From: Macrotis lagotis
Taxonomy: Eukaryota; Chordata; Mammalia; Peramelemorphia; Peramelidae
Direction: 5' to 3'
NCBI RefSeq assembly: GCF_037893015.1
Contig: NC_133666.1
Span: 564,227,468-564,291,467, forward strand
DNA: 64,000 bases
Shown here: piece after piece, positions 46,451 through 59,101 of the stretch
How positions within the stretch are numbered: position 1 is the first letter of the stretch
Layout of the letters: every line of letters starts with the position of its first letter
The notes under the pieces: generated by a model
The model's input: only the letters and a program-made list of their open reading frames with translations
Told to the model about the DNA's origin: nothing
Databases searched by the model: none
Program-made: the position numbers and the translations under genes

Positions 46451-47590
46451 ATAACTCTTGAGAGAATTGTACTTCTCTTAGGATAACTAAAGTGTTGAAA
46501 ATAATTGAAGAGATTATACTTAGAGGATGTGAATGTGGTTCAGTCTTGTCTCTCCATTGAAGAGGTCCAAGATGACATCACTATGAGACAAAAAGCTCTG
46601 ATGCAATTCAGGGGTGTTTATATTCTAATCTTAACTGTCTCAGTTTCCTTTGACTTACATTAATTCTGCTGTATTCACATGGCACTTTTTCTGATGAGGA
46701 CATCATAAGATGGGTGATCCTGAGTCTATGTCTCCCATAATTTGCAATCAATTGTAAAGATATTAAGTGAGATCTTGAGAGCATCACATTACTAAGAGCC
46801 CTTTGAGATTCTGATAGTTAATTAAATCTGGGTTGGACTTAATCCATACTTTACTTAATAAAGGGTTAAGTAGCCTGGTTAGGGAGGGGGGAAAAGTGTA
46901 GGAGAAAGTATGATTGGGGGAGGGGTACAAAAAAGTCATTGAATGATTTGGTTTTGGATAATACTTTGGCTCATGAGGATTGTATACTAGGGAGGTACTT
47001 GAAAAGGGGGTAAGATAAATTATGATTATAATTTGATATAATTCAAGACTCTTGAAAAATGTACTTCTAAGGAGAGAGAAGGGTGGAGGGTACTTAATGA
47101 TTTTCTGGCAATGCTGCTTATTAAAAATCAAATAGTTAATAAGTCTGTGATTATACTTTGATAACACTTTGAGATTAACAAGCAGTCAATTAATCAAGGT
47201 GTGATTAATGAAACCTACGTAATAATACCTGAGAGAAAAATAACACAACACAAGGATTTATAATTTTGTAGGTAAAGAAGGGAGAGTATGACCACTGAGT
47301 AAATTCTATTTGTCCAGAGAAGGAAGAAGATACATTCCCATTTGGGTTTAAAAATCTGTCCTACTCATAAGGAAGAAGGGGATGGGGGAAGGTAAAGATA
47401 TGGGAAGAAAGGCCTGAGACAAGGGAAGTTGAAGGCATAAGTGAAAATAAACTGAAAGTTAAATTTTAAAGAAAAGTTAAAGGGGAAAGGGACTAAAACT
47501 TTGGTGAGGAGAAATAAGAGGATAGGAAAGAGAAAAATATAAATGGAGAAAGATAGCATGGAGGGAATACAGAATTAGTAATCTTAACTA
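46451..47590 (+). mobile_element. L1 ORF1-ORF2 spacer
   Basis: Aligns along its length with the reverse complement of 15960-17230. Shared strings include TCTTGTCTCTCCATTGAAGA, AAGATGACATCACTATG and CACTGAGTAAATTCTATTT. This proves the two L1s belong to one family and places both between ORF1 and ORF2. Confidence 0.8.
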
Positions 47591-47593
47591 AAA

Positions 47594-48330
47594 GTGAATT
47601 GCATGAACTGTTCCATAAAATGGAATTGGATACCAGAATGGATTAAAAACCAGAATCCTACAATATGTTGTTTACAAGAAATACATTTGAAGCAGAGAGA
47701 AACACACAGGGTAAAGGTAAAAGGATGGAACAAAATATATTATGCTTCAGCTGAAGTAACAAAATCAGGAGTAGTGATTCTGATCTCAGATAAAGCAAAA
47801 GAGAAAATAGATCTCATTAAAAAGGATAAGAAAAGAAACTACATCTTCTTAAAAGGCACCATAAGTAATGGAGTTATATCTTTAATGAACCCAACTGTAT
47901 AGCATCAAAATTCCTAGAGAAAAAACTGAGTCAAATACAAGGAGACATAGAAAGCCAAACTCTAATAATGGGGGACCTCAACTTCCCTATATCATAACTA
48001 GATAAATCCAACCACAAAATAAACAAGGAGGAAGTTAAGAAGGAGAAGGAAATCTTAGAAAACTTTGATATTATAGACCTCTGGAAAAAAATTAATAGGA
48101 ATAGAAAAGAATATATATTTTTCTTGGCACTACATGGCACCGATGCCAAAATTAACCATATACTAGAGAAGAAAAACCTTATACTCAAATATAGAAAGGC
48201 AGAAATAATAAATGCAAACTTCTCAGACCATGAGTTAATAAAAATTACATGTAATAATGGGGCATGGGAAGATAAACCAAAAATTAAATGGAAACTCAAT
48301 AGCTTAATTTTAAATAATAAAACATAGATA
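47594..48330 (+). pseudogene. L1 ORF2 endonuclease domain, first copy
   Basis: APE-type endonuclease that nicks target DNA. The frame from 47594 has ICCLQEIHLKQRETHR (catalytic Glu within QEIHL) and YYASAEVTKSGVVILISD. After a frame break come GDLNFPIS (metal/substrate loop, with GDLN) near 47970, IDLWKKINRNRKEY and the final FSDHELIKITCNN (catalytic Asp-His). All three catalytic motifs survive, but stops and frameshifts separate them. Homology to the next part (FWDVVKAVLRG) follows at 48420-48470. Confidence 0.82.
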
Positions 48331-48499
48331 TCATAGATAATAATGTATAAAGGATGAAATCATAAAATTAATCAATAATTATATCTAAGAAAATGATAAT
48401 GATGTGGCATCAAACCAAAATTTCTGGGATGTAGTCAAGGCAGTTTTGAGGGGAAACTATATCTCAAAATGCTTACAGTGAACATGTGAATATGCATGT

Positions 48500-49720
48500 G
48501 AATATGATGGATTCATCTATAAAACAGAAGGTGATAGGATAATGGATTAGAAATCAGAATACAGTATTATGCTCTTTACAAGAGACACATTTGAGGAAGT
48601 AAGACACACATAGCACCAAAATAAGGGCTTCAGCTGAAGAAAAAAAAGGCTAGGGTATTAATCATGATCTAGCAAAAGAAAAGCAAAAATAGGCTTAATT
48701 AAGAGACATAATGATGGAAATTATATTTTGATTTTAAAAAGTACCATAAACAATGTAGTAGTATCAAAAATTATTACACCAAGTTTCTCTGATATAGGCC
48801 TCTTTTCTCAAATATATAGAGAACTGAGCCAAATGTATAAAAATAAAAGCCATTTCCCAATTGATAAATTGTCAAGTGATATGAATAGGCAGTTTTCAGA
48901 GGATGAAATCAAAGCTTTACTTTTTATATGAAAAAATTCACTAAATCACTGTTGGCTAGAGGGAATGCAAATTAAAATAGTTCTGAAATACTACCATACA
49001 CCTGTCAGAAATGCTAAATGCTAGAATGGATGGAGAATATAGGTATACTAATGAACTGTTGGTATAATTGTAAACTGGCCCAAACATCCTGGAGGATAAT
49101 TTGGAAATATTCTCAAAGGACTAAGAATGTTGACACTAAATTTTTAACTCCAAATAGAAAAACGCAAAGGGAAAAGGACCCATATGCACAACACTTTTTG
49201 TAGTAGCAAAGAATTGGAAATTGAAGAATTCCAATCAATTGGAAAATGACTGAACAAGTTGTAGCATATGATTCTGGTGGAGTACTATTGTACTAAAAGA
49301 AAAATTAAAGTGGATGGTTTTAAAAATAAATGAGGGAAGACCTTTACAAACTGATGCAAATTGAAGTGAACAGAATTAGTATATCATTGAACAAAATAAT
49401 AATAATTTAATAATGATCAGCTATGAAAGACTTCACTATTCTGATCAATGTAATGATCCAAGAAAATTCCAAAAGACACATGATGAAAAAATTTTATACA
49501 TCTCAGGAAAAGAATTAATGAACTTGAATTATAAATTGAAGTATAATTTTATCTCTTTATTTTTCTTGATTTTTTGCAGTATGGCTAATATAGAAATAGG
49601 TTTTGCATGATTTCAAAAGGTTAATTGATATCATATTACTTCTCTTCTTAGTGGATGGGGTAGAACAAGAAGAAGGGAGAGAATTCGCAACTCAAAATTT
49701 TAAAAAATGCTAAAAACAAA
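48500..49720 (+). mobile_element. L1: second endonuclease start joined to ORF2 C-terminus and 3'UTR
   Basis: 48545-48780 repeats the endonuclease start (TACAAGAGACACATTTGAGG encodes QETHL). At about 48780 it jumps to the ORF2 C-terminal region, with GLFSQIYRELSQMYKNKSHF and DMNRQFSEDEIKA. Then it runs into the Cys-rich segment (MNCWYNCKLAQTSWRIIW, 49018-49200) and the 3'UTR to about 49720. The whole reverse transcriptase domain is missing. Confidence 0.78.
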
Positions 49721-49739
49721 TTTAAAATATTGAAATAAG

Positions 49740-50356
49740 ATGATGAAAAAGGGTAAAAACACCACTTGTACAAAAATATTCATAGCAGTCCTGTTTGTGG
49801 TGGCAAAAAATTGGAAATTAAGTAAATGTTCTTCAATTAGGGAATGGCTTAGCAAACTGTGGTATATGTATGTCATGGAATACTACTGTTCTATTAGAAA
49901 CCAGGAGGGAAGGGAATTCAGGGAAGCCTGGAGGGATTTGCATCAACTGATGCTGAGTGAGATGAGCAGAACCAGAAAAACACTGTAAACCCTAATAGCA
50001 ACATGGGGGCAATGATCAACCTTGATGGACTTGCTCATTCCATCAGTGCAACAATTAGGGACAATTTGGGGCTGTCTGCAATGGAGAATATCATCTGTAT
50101 CCAGAGAAAGAACTGTGGAGTTTGAACAAAGACCAATGACTATTACCTTAAATTTAGGAAAAAATCTGATATCTTATTGTCTGATCTTGCTATCTCTTAT
50201 ACTTTATGTTTCTTCCTTAAGGATATGATTTCTCTCTCTCATCACACTCAATTTGGATCAATGTATACCATGGAAACAATGTAAAGACTGACAAATTGCC
50301 TTCTGTGTGGGGGTTGGGGGAGGGAAGTAAGATTAGGGGGAAAAATTAAAAAATAA
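49740..50356 (+). mobile_element. L1 3' end, 5'-truncated insertion
   Basis: Frame 49740-49988 gives CTKIFIAVLFVVAKNWKL, then EWLSKLWYMYVMEYYCSI and LHQLMLSEMSRTRKTL, the last residues of L1 ORF2. The 3'UTR ends in an A-rich tail near 50340. AAATATTGAAATAA occurs at about 49725-49738 and 50357-50370, a likely target duplication, so this is a separate insertion from the L1 before it. Confidence 0.8.
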
Positions 50357-50359
50357 AAT

Positions 50360-50870
50360 ATTGAAATAAAAATCTTATTGATTTTACCGATGAGAAACTG
50401 AATTTCAGAAAAGATAAATACTTGACAAAATCATAAAGCTAATAAACTCAAATACAGATCTTTTTATTCCTAGTTCACATGTGTTTGCATTATAATAAAT
50501 ATGCAGCCTAATTATGTTAAGGGTATGTTTGAAAATACTCCAGCTTCATTTTTTCCATTATTATTAATCCTATGGCAACATTGCTTTCCCCTAAGATTTC
50601 CATCTCTTCCATGGTACTAATCAATTATTTCTTGATTAATCAGGATTAAATCCAAGAGAATTTATTACTTTCTCTTTACCTTTTTATAGATGAAAACTGT
50701 TGGCAAGGTGAGCTAAGAATTCATCAAATGTTCTATTTCTAGCATCTTGGAAGTTCTAGATTAATCTAATAAATTTATCTAAGGTTTGTTCTGTCTTGAT
50801 TGTCTTGAGAAATAGATCCTGGTAAACTCAGAAAAATTTTCTTCCATTATTCAACACTGTTGACTTAAGA
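50360..50870 (-). mobile_element. MIR and L3/CR1-like ancient fragments
   Basis: 50375-50480 has TTTTACCGATGAGAAACTGA, the MIR order in reverse. 50520-50870 resembles the L3/CR1 body (TTCCATCTCTTCCATGGTAC). Both are old; assignments are tentative. Confidence 0.4.
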
Positions 50871-50884
50871 GGGGAAAAAAAAAG

Positions 50885-51230
50885 AAAGAATTACAATATT
50901 ACAAGCAGTCAGAAAGAACCAATTCATATATAATGGAGTTACAGTCAGGATCACACAAGATTTAACAGCTTCCTTGTTAAAAGAGTAGAGGATTTAGAAT
51001 TTAATTTTCCAGAGGGCAAAAGAGTAAAGATTTTAATCAAGAATAATCTATCCCCCAAAACTGAGGATAATCTTTCTGGGGGAAAATGGTCATGAATGAA
51101 ATAAAAGACTTTGAAGCATTACTTAAGAAAAGATCAGAACTTGAATCCTTAGGCAAAAGAATAGTACATCAAAAGAATACTAAGAGAAGATAAGGAATAT
51201 AAAATGATTTAATATTATTTCAGGTTCTCC
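50885..51230 (+). mobile_element. L1 ORF1 C-terminal fragment
   Basis: AATATTACAAGCAGTCAGAA (as at 44758), GTCAGGATCACACAAGATTT and the TTCTGGGGGAAAATGGTCAT block follow the ORF1 C-terminal order of the other copies. Decayed. Confidence 0.65.
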
Positions 51231-51859
51231 CTAAAAAGAAAAAAAATACTTCTGTACACATTATAAACTTGCTTTTTATTAGGGAAATTTGTGGTAAACT
51301 TGACATTCTCTAAATGCCTCTGGTTAATTCTATTTTTTTTCATGATAGTTTTGGTGTAAATCAAATGGAAAATTATACTCAGAAATAGCCAAAAGGATTT
51401 ACTAAGTTATTTTACTTCTTCTTTCTATTAAGTTTATAATAGATGCATTGGCTCTGATTTTTCACTTTAGGGTTAGAATGAACCCTCTTAAACAAAGAGA
51501 ATTGTCCTGAAATCTCTCCCTCAAATTCTTCCCTCACGTCAAAGAAAAGTACAATTTTTCTGTATAGTTCTTTTTTTTAAATGGAAAAGTGAAAGTAGAA
51601 AGCTGTACATTTTCTCACAGTCAATGAGTCAGTCAAAGAGCATGGAGTTCCTTGGCTGAAAGGTCTAACCCACTAAATCAAAACTATTTTATGACCAATT
51701 AAGGAGTCAGTTAAGCAGAAAATATCTGAGACAATTTAGATTCAAGGATCAGACTGAGCAAACAGAAGATGTTTTCATTTAAAGAAATTAAATGAAAAAA
51801 ACTTGTTGAATTTTTTAAATGAATTGAAATTTTGTTGGTTTCTAGTGGGTTAATATAAG

Positions 51860-52190
51860 ATTATTGAATTTCAGTATTAGTAGGGCCCTCAGTGAGTACT
51901 TAGTACAAGTCATACCTAAACAAGAATCCTTTCTTCAATTTATCTAAGTGGCCCTTAACCTTTGATTGAAGATTTACAGAGGCAATGGGTTAGGGTGAGG
52001 AATGCTGCAGATGATTCCATTTTAGGACAGCTGTAATTGTTAGAAAGTTTTTCTTAACTATAATCCCAAATCTGCCTCTTTGGAACTTCTTTCCATTCAT
52101 TTCTCCTAGTTTTGTGCTCTAGGGTCCTTCAAGTTTCAATAGGAATCAATCAGTCTACCAAATTTTTTGGATTAAACTTCCTCCACTCCA
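51860..52190 (-). mobile_element. L3/CR1 LINE 3' fragment
   Basis: ACAAGAATCCTTTCTTCAAT, GCTGTAATTGTTAGAAAGTT and AATCTGCCTCTTTGGAACTT, same order as 31905-32290. Confidence 0.62.
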
Positions 52191-52619
52191 TTATTTTTAT
52201 AAACTTATTTTTATTAATATATTTTATTGTAAAAACATTAATTTCTGATAACATACTTCCCTCTTTCCCGAAGCTTAGCCACCCCTAGCATGAGATAAAC
52301 AGAGGAGAAAAATTTTAGTGAAATTATCCATATTTAAGAGTCTATGTCATATGTCATACTCAATGTTCCTTATCTCTGCAAAGAAGGAGATGGAGGGGAA
52401 GTCAATTAAAAAAATCTTCTCCAGGACCAAGTTTGGTTATTGTAGCTAAGGATAAAAATTTTAAAGTATTTTGGATGGAGAGAGAGACTCATTAATCTTA
52501 ATAATGTCTTAATTTTTCAAAAAGCTTCAGTGATTTCACAAAATTCAGTAAGAGTCTATGTATTCAAGGAGATCATTTCATCTTGATACTATCAATGACA
52601 TTGAACAGACTTAATCAGA

Positions 52620-52905
52620 GTCATAGAGCCAAATGGGATCTTAAAATCATCCATCTTGTCTAGTCCCTCTCTTCAAACAAGTCCATGTTATCATGATAGA
52701 GGACAAGCCAATTTTGTTCCTCCTCATGAAGTTCTCCATGGGAATTCTACAGCTTCCTTGGTGTCTCTTCCCAGTATATAATTCCACACTAGAATTAAAG
52801 AAATCTCTCCTTATGTACAACTAAATTAGTCTTCCCCTTTCCTTTGTTTCTTGTTAAGTGCATCTTCCAGAAATAGGACCTCAAAGGTCTTTTCCAGCTC
52901 TAATT
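52620..52905 (-). mobile_element. L3/CR1 LINE 3' fragment
   Basis: GAGCCAAATGGGATCTTAAA, ATGAAGTTCTCCATGGGAAT and AGAAATCTCTCCTTATGTAC; same family as 31905. Confidence 0.55.
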
Positions 52906-52909
52906 CCAC

Positions 52910-53075
52910 AGAACTATGATTATAAATTGAGAACTAGAAAGGACTTCACAGAAGTGAAGTCTAGACCCTTATTTGATAAATGAGGAAAATGAAATCCATA
53001 GAGATTAAGTGACTTGCCCAAGGTCACACAATTATTCATGTATCCAAGTATCCAAGTTGGCACTTGAACCCAGAT
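52910..53075 (+). mobile_element. Ancient mammalian-wide SINE-like repeat
   Basis: GAACTAGAAAGGACTTCACA, TAAGTGACTTGCCCAAGGTC and ACACAATTATTCATGTATCC with a CACTTGAACCCAGATCCTTT end. Confidence 0.6.
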
Positions 53076-53799
53076 CCTTTGATATAAGGTTAAGTCTCTT
53101 TTTTCCACACACATGATATCTGACTGAGAATCATTGGTTTATCATGATTTCATTGCAAAAAAAGGTTTTAAAACAAAACAAGAAAACAAAATAAAAAATA
53201 TATTGACTCATTAGGGTAAGAAATGTCATGGAGGAAAAATTTGTCAAAGAATAATGAGACTTCTTTGGGTAGGAAAACAGGAAGTGTAGTCTGAGTGAAA
53301 CTTAGATTACGTAGTCTGTCAGTTGAAATTTGCTCTTATGCTCACCAGAGTTTAGAATTTCCAAATTCCACATTTGAGCTTTGGGGTATAACTAGATTTT
53401 CAAGATCTGGATTATTTCAAAAGGATATTTGATAGGGCAATGGTAAATATAATACAAAAACACTTTCACTTACACCATTTCAACACATATAATAAGTGGA
53501 AAATTTCTCTCCTGCTCACATGCTTTGAGTGAATAAGTGAATTAGTGAGTAAGATGCAGGGCCAAGCAATAATTATGAATGAATAAAAATTATGGAATCC
53601 AATAGTCACAAAGAGGAATAAAAGCACAAACTCAAACTCTAGATTTTTCTTATAGATGAATGAAAGGTGAGTATTTTCTTTCCAGTTACTTTCACACTCA
53701 TTAGAAAACTTGGTTAAGGTAAATTTAATAAATTTGAAATGGTGAAAGAGAGTAATTTGGAGAGCTCTAACTGTTTTTCCCTTCATTGTGAATAATTTA

Positions 53800-55250
53800 C
53801 TCAGTAGATCAATAATCTTGTATGTATTAAAGATTGACTATGTTCAGGTACTGTACAAAGATCTAGGGTTACAAAGAAAGGCAAAAACAATCCCTTCCCT
53901 CAAGAAGCATACATTTTAAAGGGAGAAATAACATATAAATATATGTACATATATATATATATATGTAGTTAGACTCAAGATATAAAAAGAGTAGAAGGAG
54001 ACTGATCTCACTGAAGAAGGCTCTATTAGTTGGGTCATCCTGGAAAGGCTTCTTACTGAAGATGTTATTTGAACTTGAAGCTTTGAAAGAAATCTTGAAA
54101 TCTTGAAAAAAGATGTCAGTCAATAAACATGTATTAAAATGTCTACTATGTGTGCTAAGTATTGTAGAGAAAAAGAAAGGGTAGATAATTCTCTGCTTTC
54201 AAGGAGATCACAGTCTAATGAAGGGGTGACATGTAAACAATTGTGTTCTAACAAGGCATATATAGGATAAATTGGAGATAATAAAAATAAACCACTGGGA
54301 ATTAAGGGAATCAGAAGAGGTTCTCATAGAAGGTGGAATTTTATGTGGTGCTTGAAGAAAGCTAGTAAGTCAAGAGATGAAGAGGAAGAATATTCTAGTA
54401 GTGGGGGATAACCAGTGAAAATGTGGAGATATTCTAGTTTATGTGACAAACAGTAAGGAAGTCATTGTCACTAGATTACAGAGTAAATGATGGGTCTAAG
54501 GTATAATAAAAGACTGGAAATATTGGCAGGGGGTGGGAAGACATGAAGGATTTTGAATGAAAAACTGAGGATTTTAGGTTTAATCCCGGAGGTAATTAGT
54601 GTTATTTGTCTCTCATTTTCAGAGGATGAAACATGGTCCATCTTGACTTTTATATGTATTGGATATAAGTGAGGCAGAATTGTACAAAATCATCAAACTA
54701 ACTTTCTTCCAGAGTCTTTGGAGTCCAATGGCAAGACAAAAGTCAATCTCATTGATGATGGTCTTGGATTCAGTGGATATCTTTGGCATCTTTGATATCT
54801 GACCTGGTTCAGCTGCCTACATGGCCTTCTTGGATCCAAAGGTGAGAGGTGGACGAAAAGTGAATACCAAAGGTGGATGAGCAGTCCTGAAAAGGGTCCA
54901 GCAACCCCTCATACCAGAAGTGCTATCCCTCCTTGAACATTCCAAACACCCTCCTAGAGGTAATCATTTTGACAGCTGAATGGAAGATGGATTGTGGTGG
55001 GGAATAATTTATGTCTAATATAAATCAGCAGGCTATTATTACTCTAATCTGGAAATAAGTTGATGAGAACCTCCACCAGCATGATAGTAATGTCACAGCA
55101 GAGAATGGGGCACATAAAATAAATGTTATGAAGATAAAATCTAAAGACCTTGGCAAAAGACTAGATATAGGAAATGAAAGAAACTGAGGAGATAAGGATC
55201 ATACCTAGGTTGAGTATGGATGACTGGGAAGATGGCAGTTCCAATGAGAG
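53800..55250 (-). mobile_element. Ancient LINE-type sequence (L2/CR1-like), fragmented
   Basis: Blocks typical of mammalian-wide old repeats: ATCCCTTCCCTCAAGAAGCA, TTCAAGGAGATCACAGTCTA and AAGGATTTTGAATGAAAAAC. I could not fix the family or exact limits. No coding frame of the host gene is present. Confidence 0.4.
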
Positions 55251-55258
55251 TAATAGGG

Positions 55259-55402
55259 AAGGGCAGCTACATGGTGTAGTGGATAGAGCACCAGCCCTGG
55301 AGTCAAGAGGACCTGAGTCCAAATCTGGCCTCAGACACTTAATAATTACCTACTTACCTACCTGTGTGACCCTGGGCAAGTCACTTAACCCCACTGCATT
55401 GC

Positions 55403-55408
<6 letters not shown>
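55259..55408 (+). mobile_element. WALLSI/SINE-1-type SINE
   Basis: GGGCAGCTACATGGTGTAGT head, GAGCACCAGCCCTGGAGTCA, CAGACACTTAATAATTACCT and GTGACCCTGGGCAAGTCACT. Its 3' tail has become the (GA)n tract that follows. Confidence 0.92.

Positions 55409-55476
<68 letters not shown>
55409..55476 (+). repeat. (GA)n microsatellite at a SINE tail
   Basis: About 34 GA units starting directly after GCAAAAAT, the usual SINE end. Confidence 0.98.
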
Positions 55477-55480
<4 letters not shown>

Positions 55481-56400
55481 TTCAGAAAAAAGGAGGATTT
55501 GGAAGGAAAGATGAGTTCAGTTTTGGATACATTGAGTTTAAGATGTCTACAGATATACAATTCAAGAATAGAAAATTTGAAATGTGAGACTACAGGTCAG
55601 AAGAGAGTTTAGGGCTAGATAAATAGATTTGAGAATTATCAGCATACAAATGACAATTGAATTCAGAAGAGCGGATGAGGTCACCAAGGGGAACAGTAAA
55701 GAGGGAGGAAAAAAAGTGGCCCAGAATAGAATCCTATGAGATTCTAGTGAATGTGATCTGAATAAGATCCAGGAAAAAATATAAGAGATGTATAGGAGGA
55801 AAACCAGGAGAGAGTAATGTCATGAAAAGCTAGAGAGTGAAGAGTGACAAGATGAGAGTGATTGATTCTAAGAAGAGGTGGGGATAGAGATTATTTTGAA
55901 CATAGAGGCAGAGGAGTATAAAGTTACTGAATTGGGAGATAAAAGTCCCAACTTCAATGGACTATAAATGAGTTAGTATGGATGGATTGTAAAGTGCAGT
56001 ATTGGGAGTGGAATGTAAGAAGATTAGAAAGATAGCAAGGGGCTAGGGTATCAGAAGCTTTAAATACAAAGTAAATGAATTTATATTTGATACTGAAGGT
56101 AAAAGAGAGTCTCTGGAGTTTACCAAGGAGGGAAATGATATAGGAAGAACTGTACTTTAGGAAAATCTCTTTGATGAATATTTGGAAATGAATTAGAAAG
56201 GAACATACCTAAAACAGGAAAACCAATTAGAAAACTATTGCAACAAGAAAGAGATGACACAAGGACTTTCCACTCTTTGAGGAAGGGAGATGTTTACAAG
56301 AGATATTATGAAGGTAAAATATTAAGATTGTTAACTGTTCAGATATGTGTGGTGACCAGGAGTAAGTTGTTGCAACAAAGGTTTCAAGTCTTAACAACTA
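55477..56400 (-). mobile_element. Ancient LINE-type sequence (L2/CR1-like), continuation
   Basis: GAGTTCAGTTTTGGATACAT, GAGAATTATCAGCATACAAA and AACCAATTAGAAAACTATTG match a widespread old mammalian repeat in reverse. The SINE at 55259 splits it from the part before. Confidence 0.45.
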
Positions 56401-56519
56401 GGAGAATGGTGATACCCTTAAAAATAACAGAAAAATTTATGGAAGGGGAAGGAAATGTAATGAGTTTTATTTAGGGCATGCTTACTGGACATCCAGTTTG
56501 AAATATCTTAAAGACAGTA

Positions 56520-57160
56520 GTGATATGAAACTATAGCTATCTAGATTAATATAAATTCATACACACAAACAAGCTCACACATGTAATAAATGCATGCATG
56601 TTTATGTACAAATATATAATACATGAAAAACATACTATTTATGTATGCACATACAAACACATAACCATACAACATAAATATATGCATGTATATACATATG
56701 TGTACACATATGACAGAGATAAAGATAATGATAGAACCCATTGAAACTGAGGTCAATCATATGGTGATGAAGAAAGAAGGCATATTTCAATTCAAAATAA
56801 TGAATGGCAACATGGAAAATTAAGCTCATGTTTAACCCTTTTCCTTACTTTAGTGATTATATTTGAACAAGGAAATGATGAACTTTCATTCAAGAGGAAA
56901 AATAACTTAATACCTATCCTATTAAGTGGGTAAGATACTCTGAAATTCATTTCTCTTTAGAAATGTGTGGTAAATTCATCATCCAGATCTTTGACCTGAT
57001 ACTTTCAGACTGCCATCACTTTAAAGAACTTCCTCATTTATTTATTTATATTAATTAATTCATTTGTTCAATCATTTATTCATTCATTCATTTATTTTTT
57101 ATTTGTTTTTTTATTTGTTTATTCATTCATTCATTTGTTTATTTTCCACATCCCTATGAG
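56520..57160. repeat. AT-rich low-complexity and (TTCA)n-like stretch
   Basis: 56555-56715 is degenerate (AC/AT)n. 57040-57145 is a run of TTCATTTATT-type units. 57160-57700 holds only a weak MIR/THER-like fragment (about 57485-57600). Confidence 0.6.
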
Positions 57161-58300
57161 TCAGGCAAAAAAAGGCATATAATCATATAGATTATAGATT
57201 ATCTATGGATAATAGATTTAGAGGAACTAAGGACCCTAGCCTGAATGCTTCCAGTTTTACAGGTAATAAAAAATGAACTTTAGTGAGACTTTCCATTGGT
57301 CTTGTAGCTAAGTGGGAGCATTCAGTCACAGATCTAGATTTTTTTTTTAAAACTTCAAATGAGAACCATGGAGGAGATGAAAATGTACTTCTTATTGCAA
57401 TGAGGTCAGTAGATGACAAGATGCAAATTTAACTTTATAATGGGCATTTTAATCAGATCATAGCTTCATTTAAAGATAGTGTGAAGTGACTGATATGAAG
57501 TCAGGACAACTGGGGTTTCAATTCTGCCTCTGACCATATAGGAGCTGTGTGATTCTGGAGATTCTGTATATCTGACTTAATCTCTTTCTTTTTTTCTTCT
57601 GGCAAATTCCCAGGACCTAACAATTAAATCCTTAGTGAGCTTCAGTCTTAAGTGATCTATGGAGTTCCCACAATAAGAATCCCCCAGTTGAGGAAATCAT
57701 ACGTTCTTTTCCTGTGATATTCTGCTTTACAGGGATACTCCCTAGGTGATTTGCCACTCTGTATAGAAATGGAAATTCCAAGGTTCAGGATTGGAATAGC
57801 CAGGGCAGGGTAGTAGTAGGGTGAAGGCATGTTGCAGGGTGTCTGTCTCTAACTGATTATTTGCATAGGCAGAATATGAAGGTGTTTATGTGGTTAGGTC
57901 TTACATGAAATAGCAAGATACCTCCCCCCACCCCATTCAGTCTTAAACAATGGTGATGATAGCTTTGGCCTATGACTTTGGCCCTTAATTAAAATGTCAC
58001 TATTCCTGGAAGGAATAACAGTTTTAACCCCCATCAATCATTTATTTATACCTCAATGGACATGAGTTTATTATATCATTTTCAGAGAGTAGGTTATTAT
58101 TGGAGAAGAAGAGAGAATATGAAATGTACCATGCACATGAAGTCTTGGATAAAGAAAGAAGGGGCGAGAGGCACTAAAAGCAAGTGAGAACCAGAATCAG
58201 AGATTATGTTCTTTCACTACATCAACAATTCTGAGTATAGCTAGCTTTGCTTAGCATCCATCTCCAGGTGTCTCTTCATACTTGCCTTGACCAAATGTGC

Positions 58301-58363
<63 letters not shown>

Positions 58364-58640
58364 GTAGATGTAGATAGAGTTAGAGATAGAGATAGAGATA
58401 GAGAGATAGATATAGATATAAATATAGATATAGATATATTAGATATAGATTAGATATAGATGATATAGATATATAAATGATATAGATGATATAGATATAC
58501 AGATATAGATAGAGATAGATATAGATATAGATATAGATTAGATATAGATATAGATAAGATATAGATATAGATGATGATATAGATAGATATAGATATAGAT
58601 ATAGATATAGATATAGATATAGATATAGATATAGATATAG
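58301..58640 (+). repeat. Compound microsatellite (TA)n(TG)n(TAGATA)n near ANGPT1 exon 8
   Basis: (TA) then about 24 TG units to 58359, then TAGATG and about 280 bp of TAGATA/GATATA hexamers. It ends about 460 bp from the exon 8 donor, inside intron 8. Confidence 0.97.
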
Positions 58641-59101
58641 CTCAGCTAACTGCATTCCCAGGATGATGAGCTTGACTTTTATGACTTGAAGTCTTATTAT
58701 ATATTAATAATTTCATTTTAATAGTTTCATTCAAAGAGTTTAAAGCTCGATTGACTTTTATCTAAGGATCCTAATACATCTTATAAATAGCAATTGATTT
58801 TTTTAAAAAGATGTGACATCTGCATGAACATCACTGACATTATTTAGGATCCAAAACATAAAGGTCAGAGAAACTCCAAGATTTGTTGTATATCATGCTT
58901 AGAGCATAATGGACATAGGAAAAACATTGCTTTGAATTCAACTCTCCTAACAATTTCTGGCTAAGAACATATGGCAAATCACTGGAAAAAGCTGAGAAAT
59001 GATCTCAAGAGACTTGGTTTCCAATTTCCTGACCAGAAAACCACATCCCCTTCTTACAAAGTCAATGGAACATTTTTAGCAAAATTTCTCATAGGACTTA
59101 C

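Larger units (their letters stand above)
27909..59101 (-). other. ANGPT1: ANGPT1 intron 8 (complete, 31.2 kb)
   Basis: Bounded by a GTAAGT donor at 59101-59096 and a polypyrimidine-AG acceptor at 27911-27909. It is a phase 1 intron. It contains L2, L3/CR1, CORE-SINEs, a rearranged L1 at 43.2-49.7 kb and several microsatellites, listed separately. No further coding exon was recognised inside it. Stretches with nothing recognised include 31080-31900, 32700-33600, 37741-38990, 39170-39940, 41400-42420, 51240-51850, 53080-53790 and 57700-58290. Confidence 0.93.

Noticed and set aside
58247..58655. Open frames encoding CVCVCV and YLYLYL or DIDID repeats
   Set aside because: Produced by the (TG)n and TAGATA repeats.
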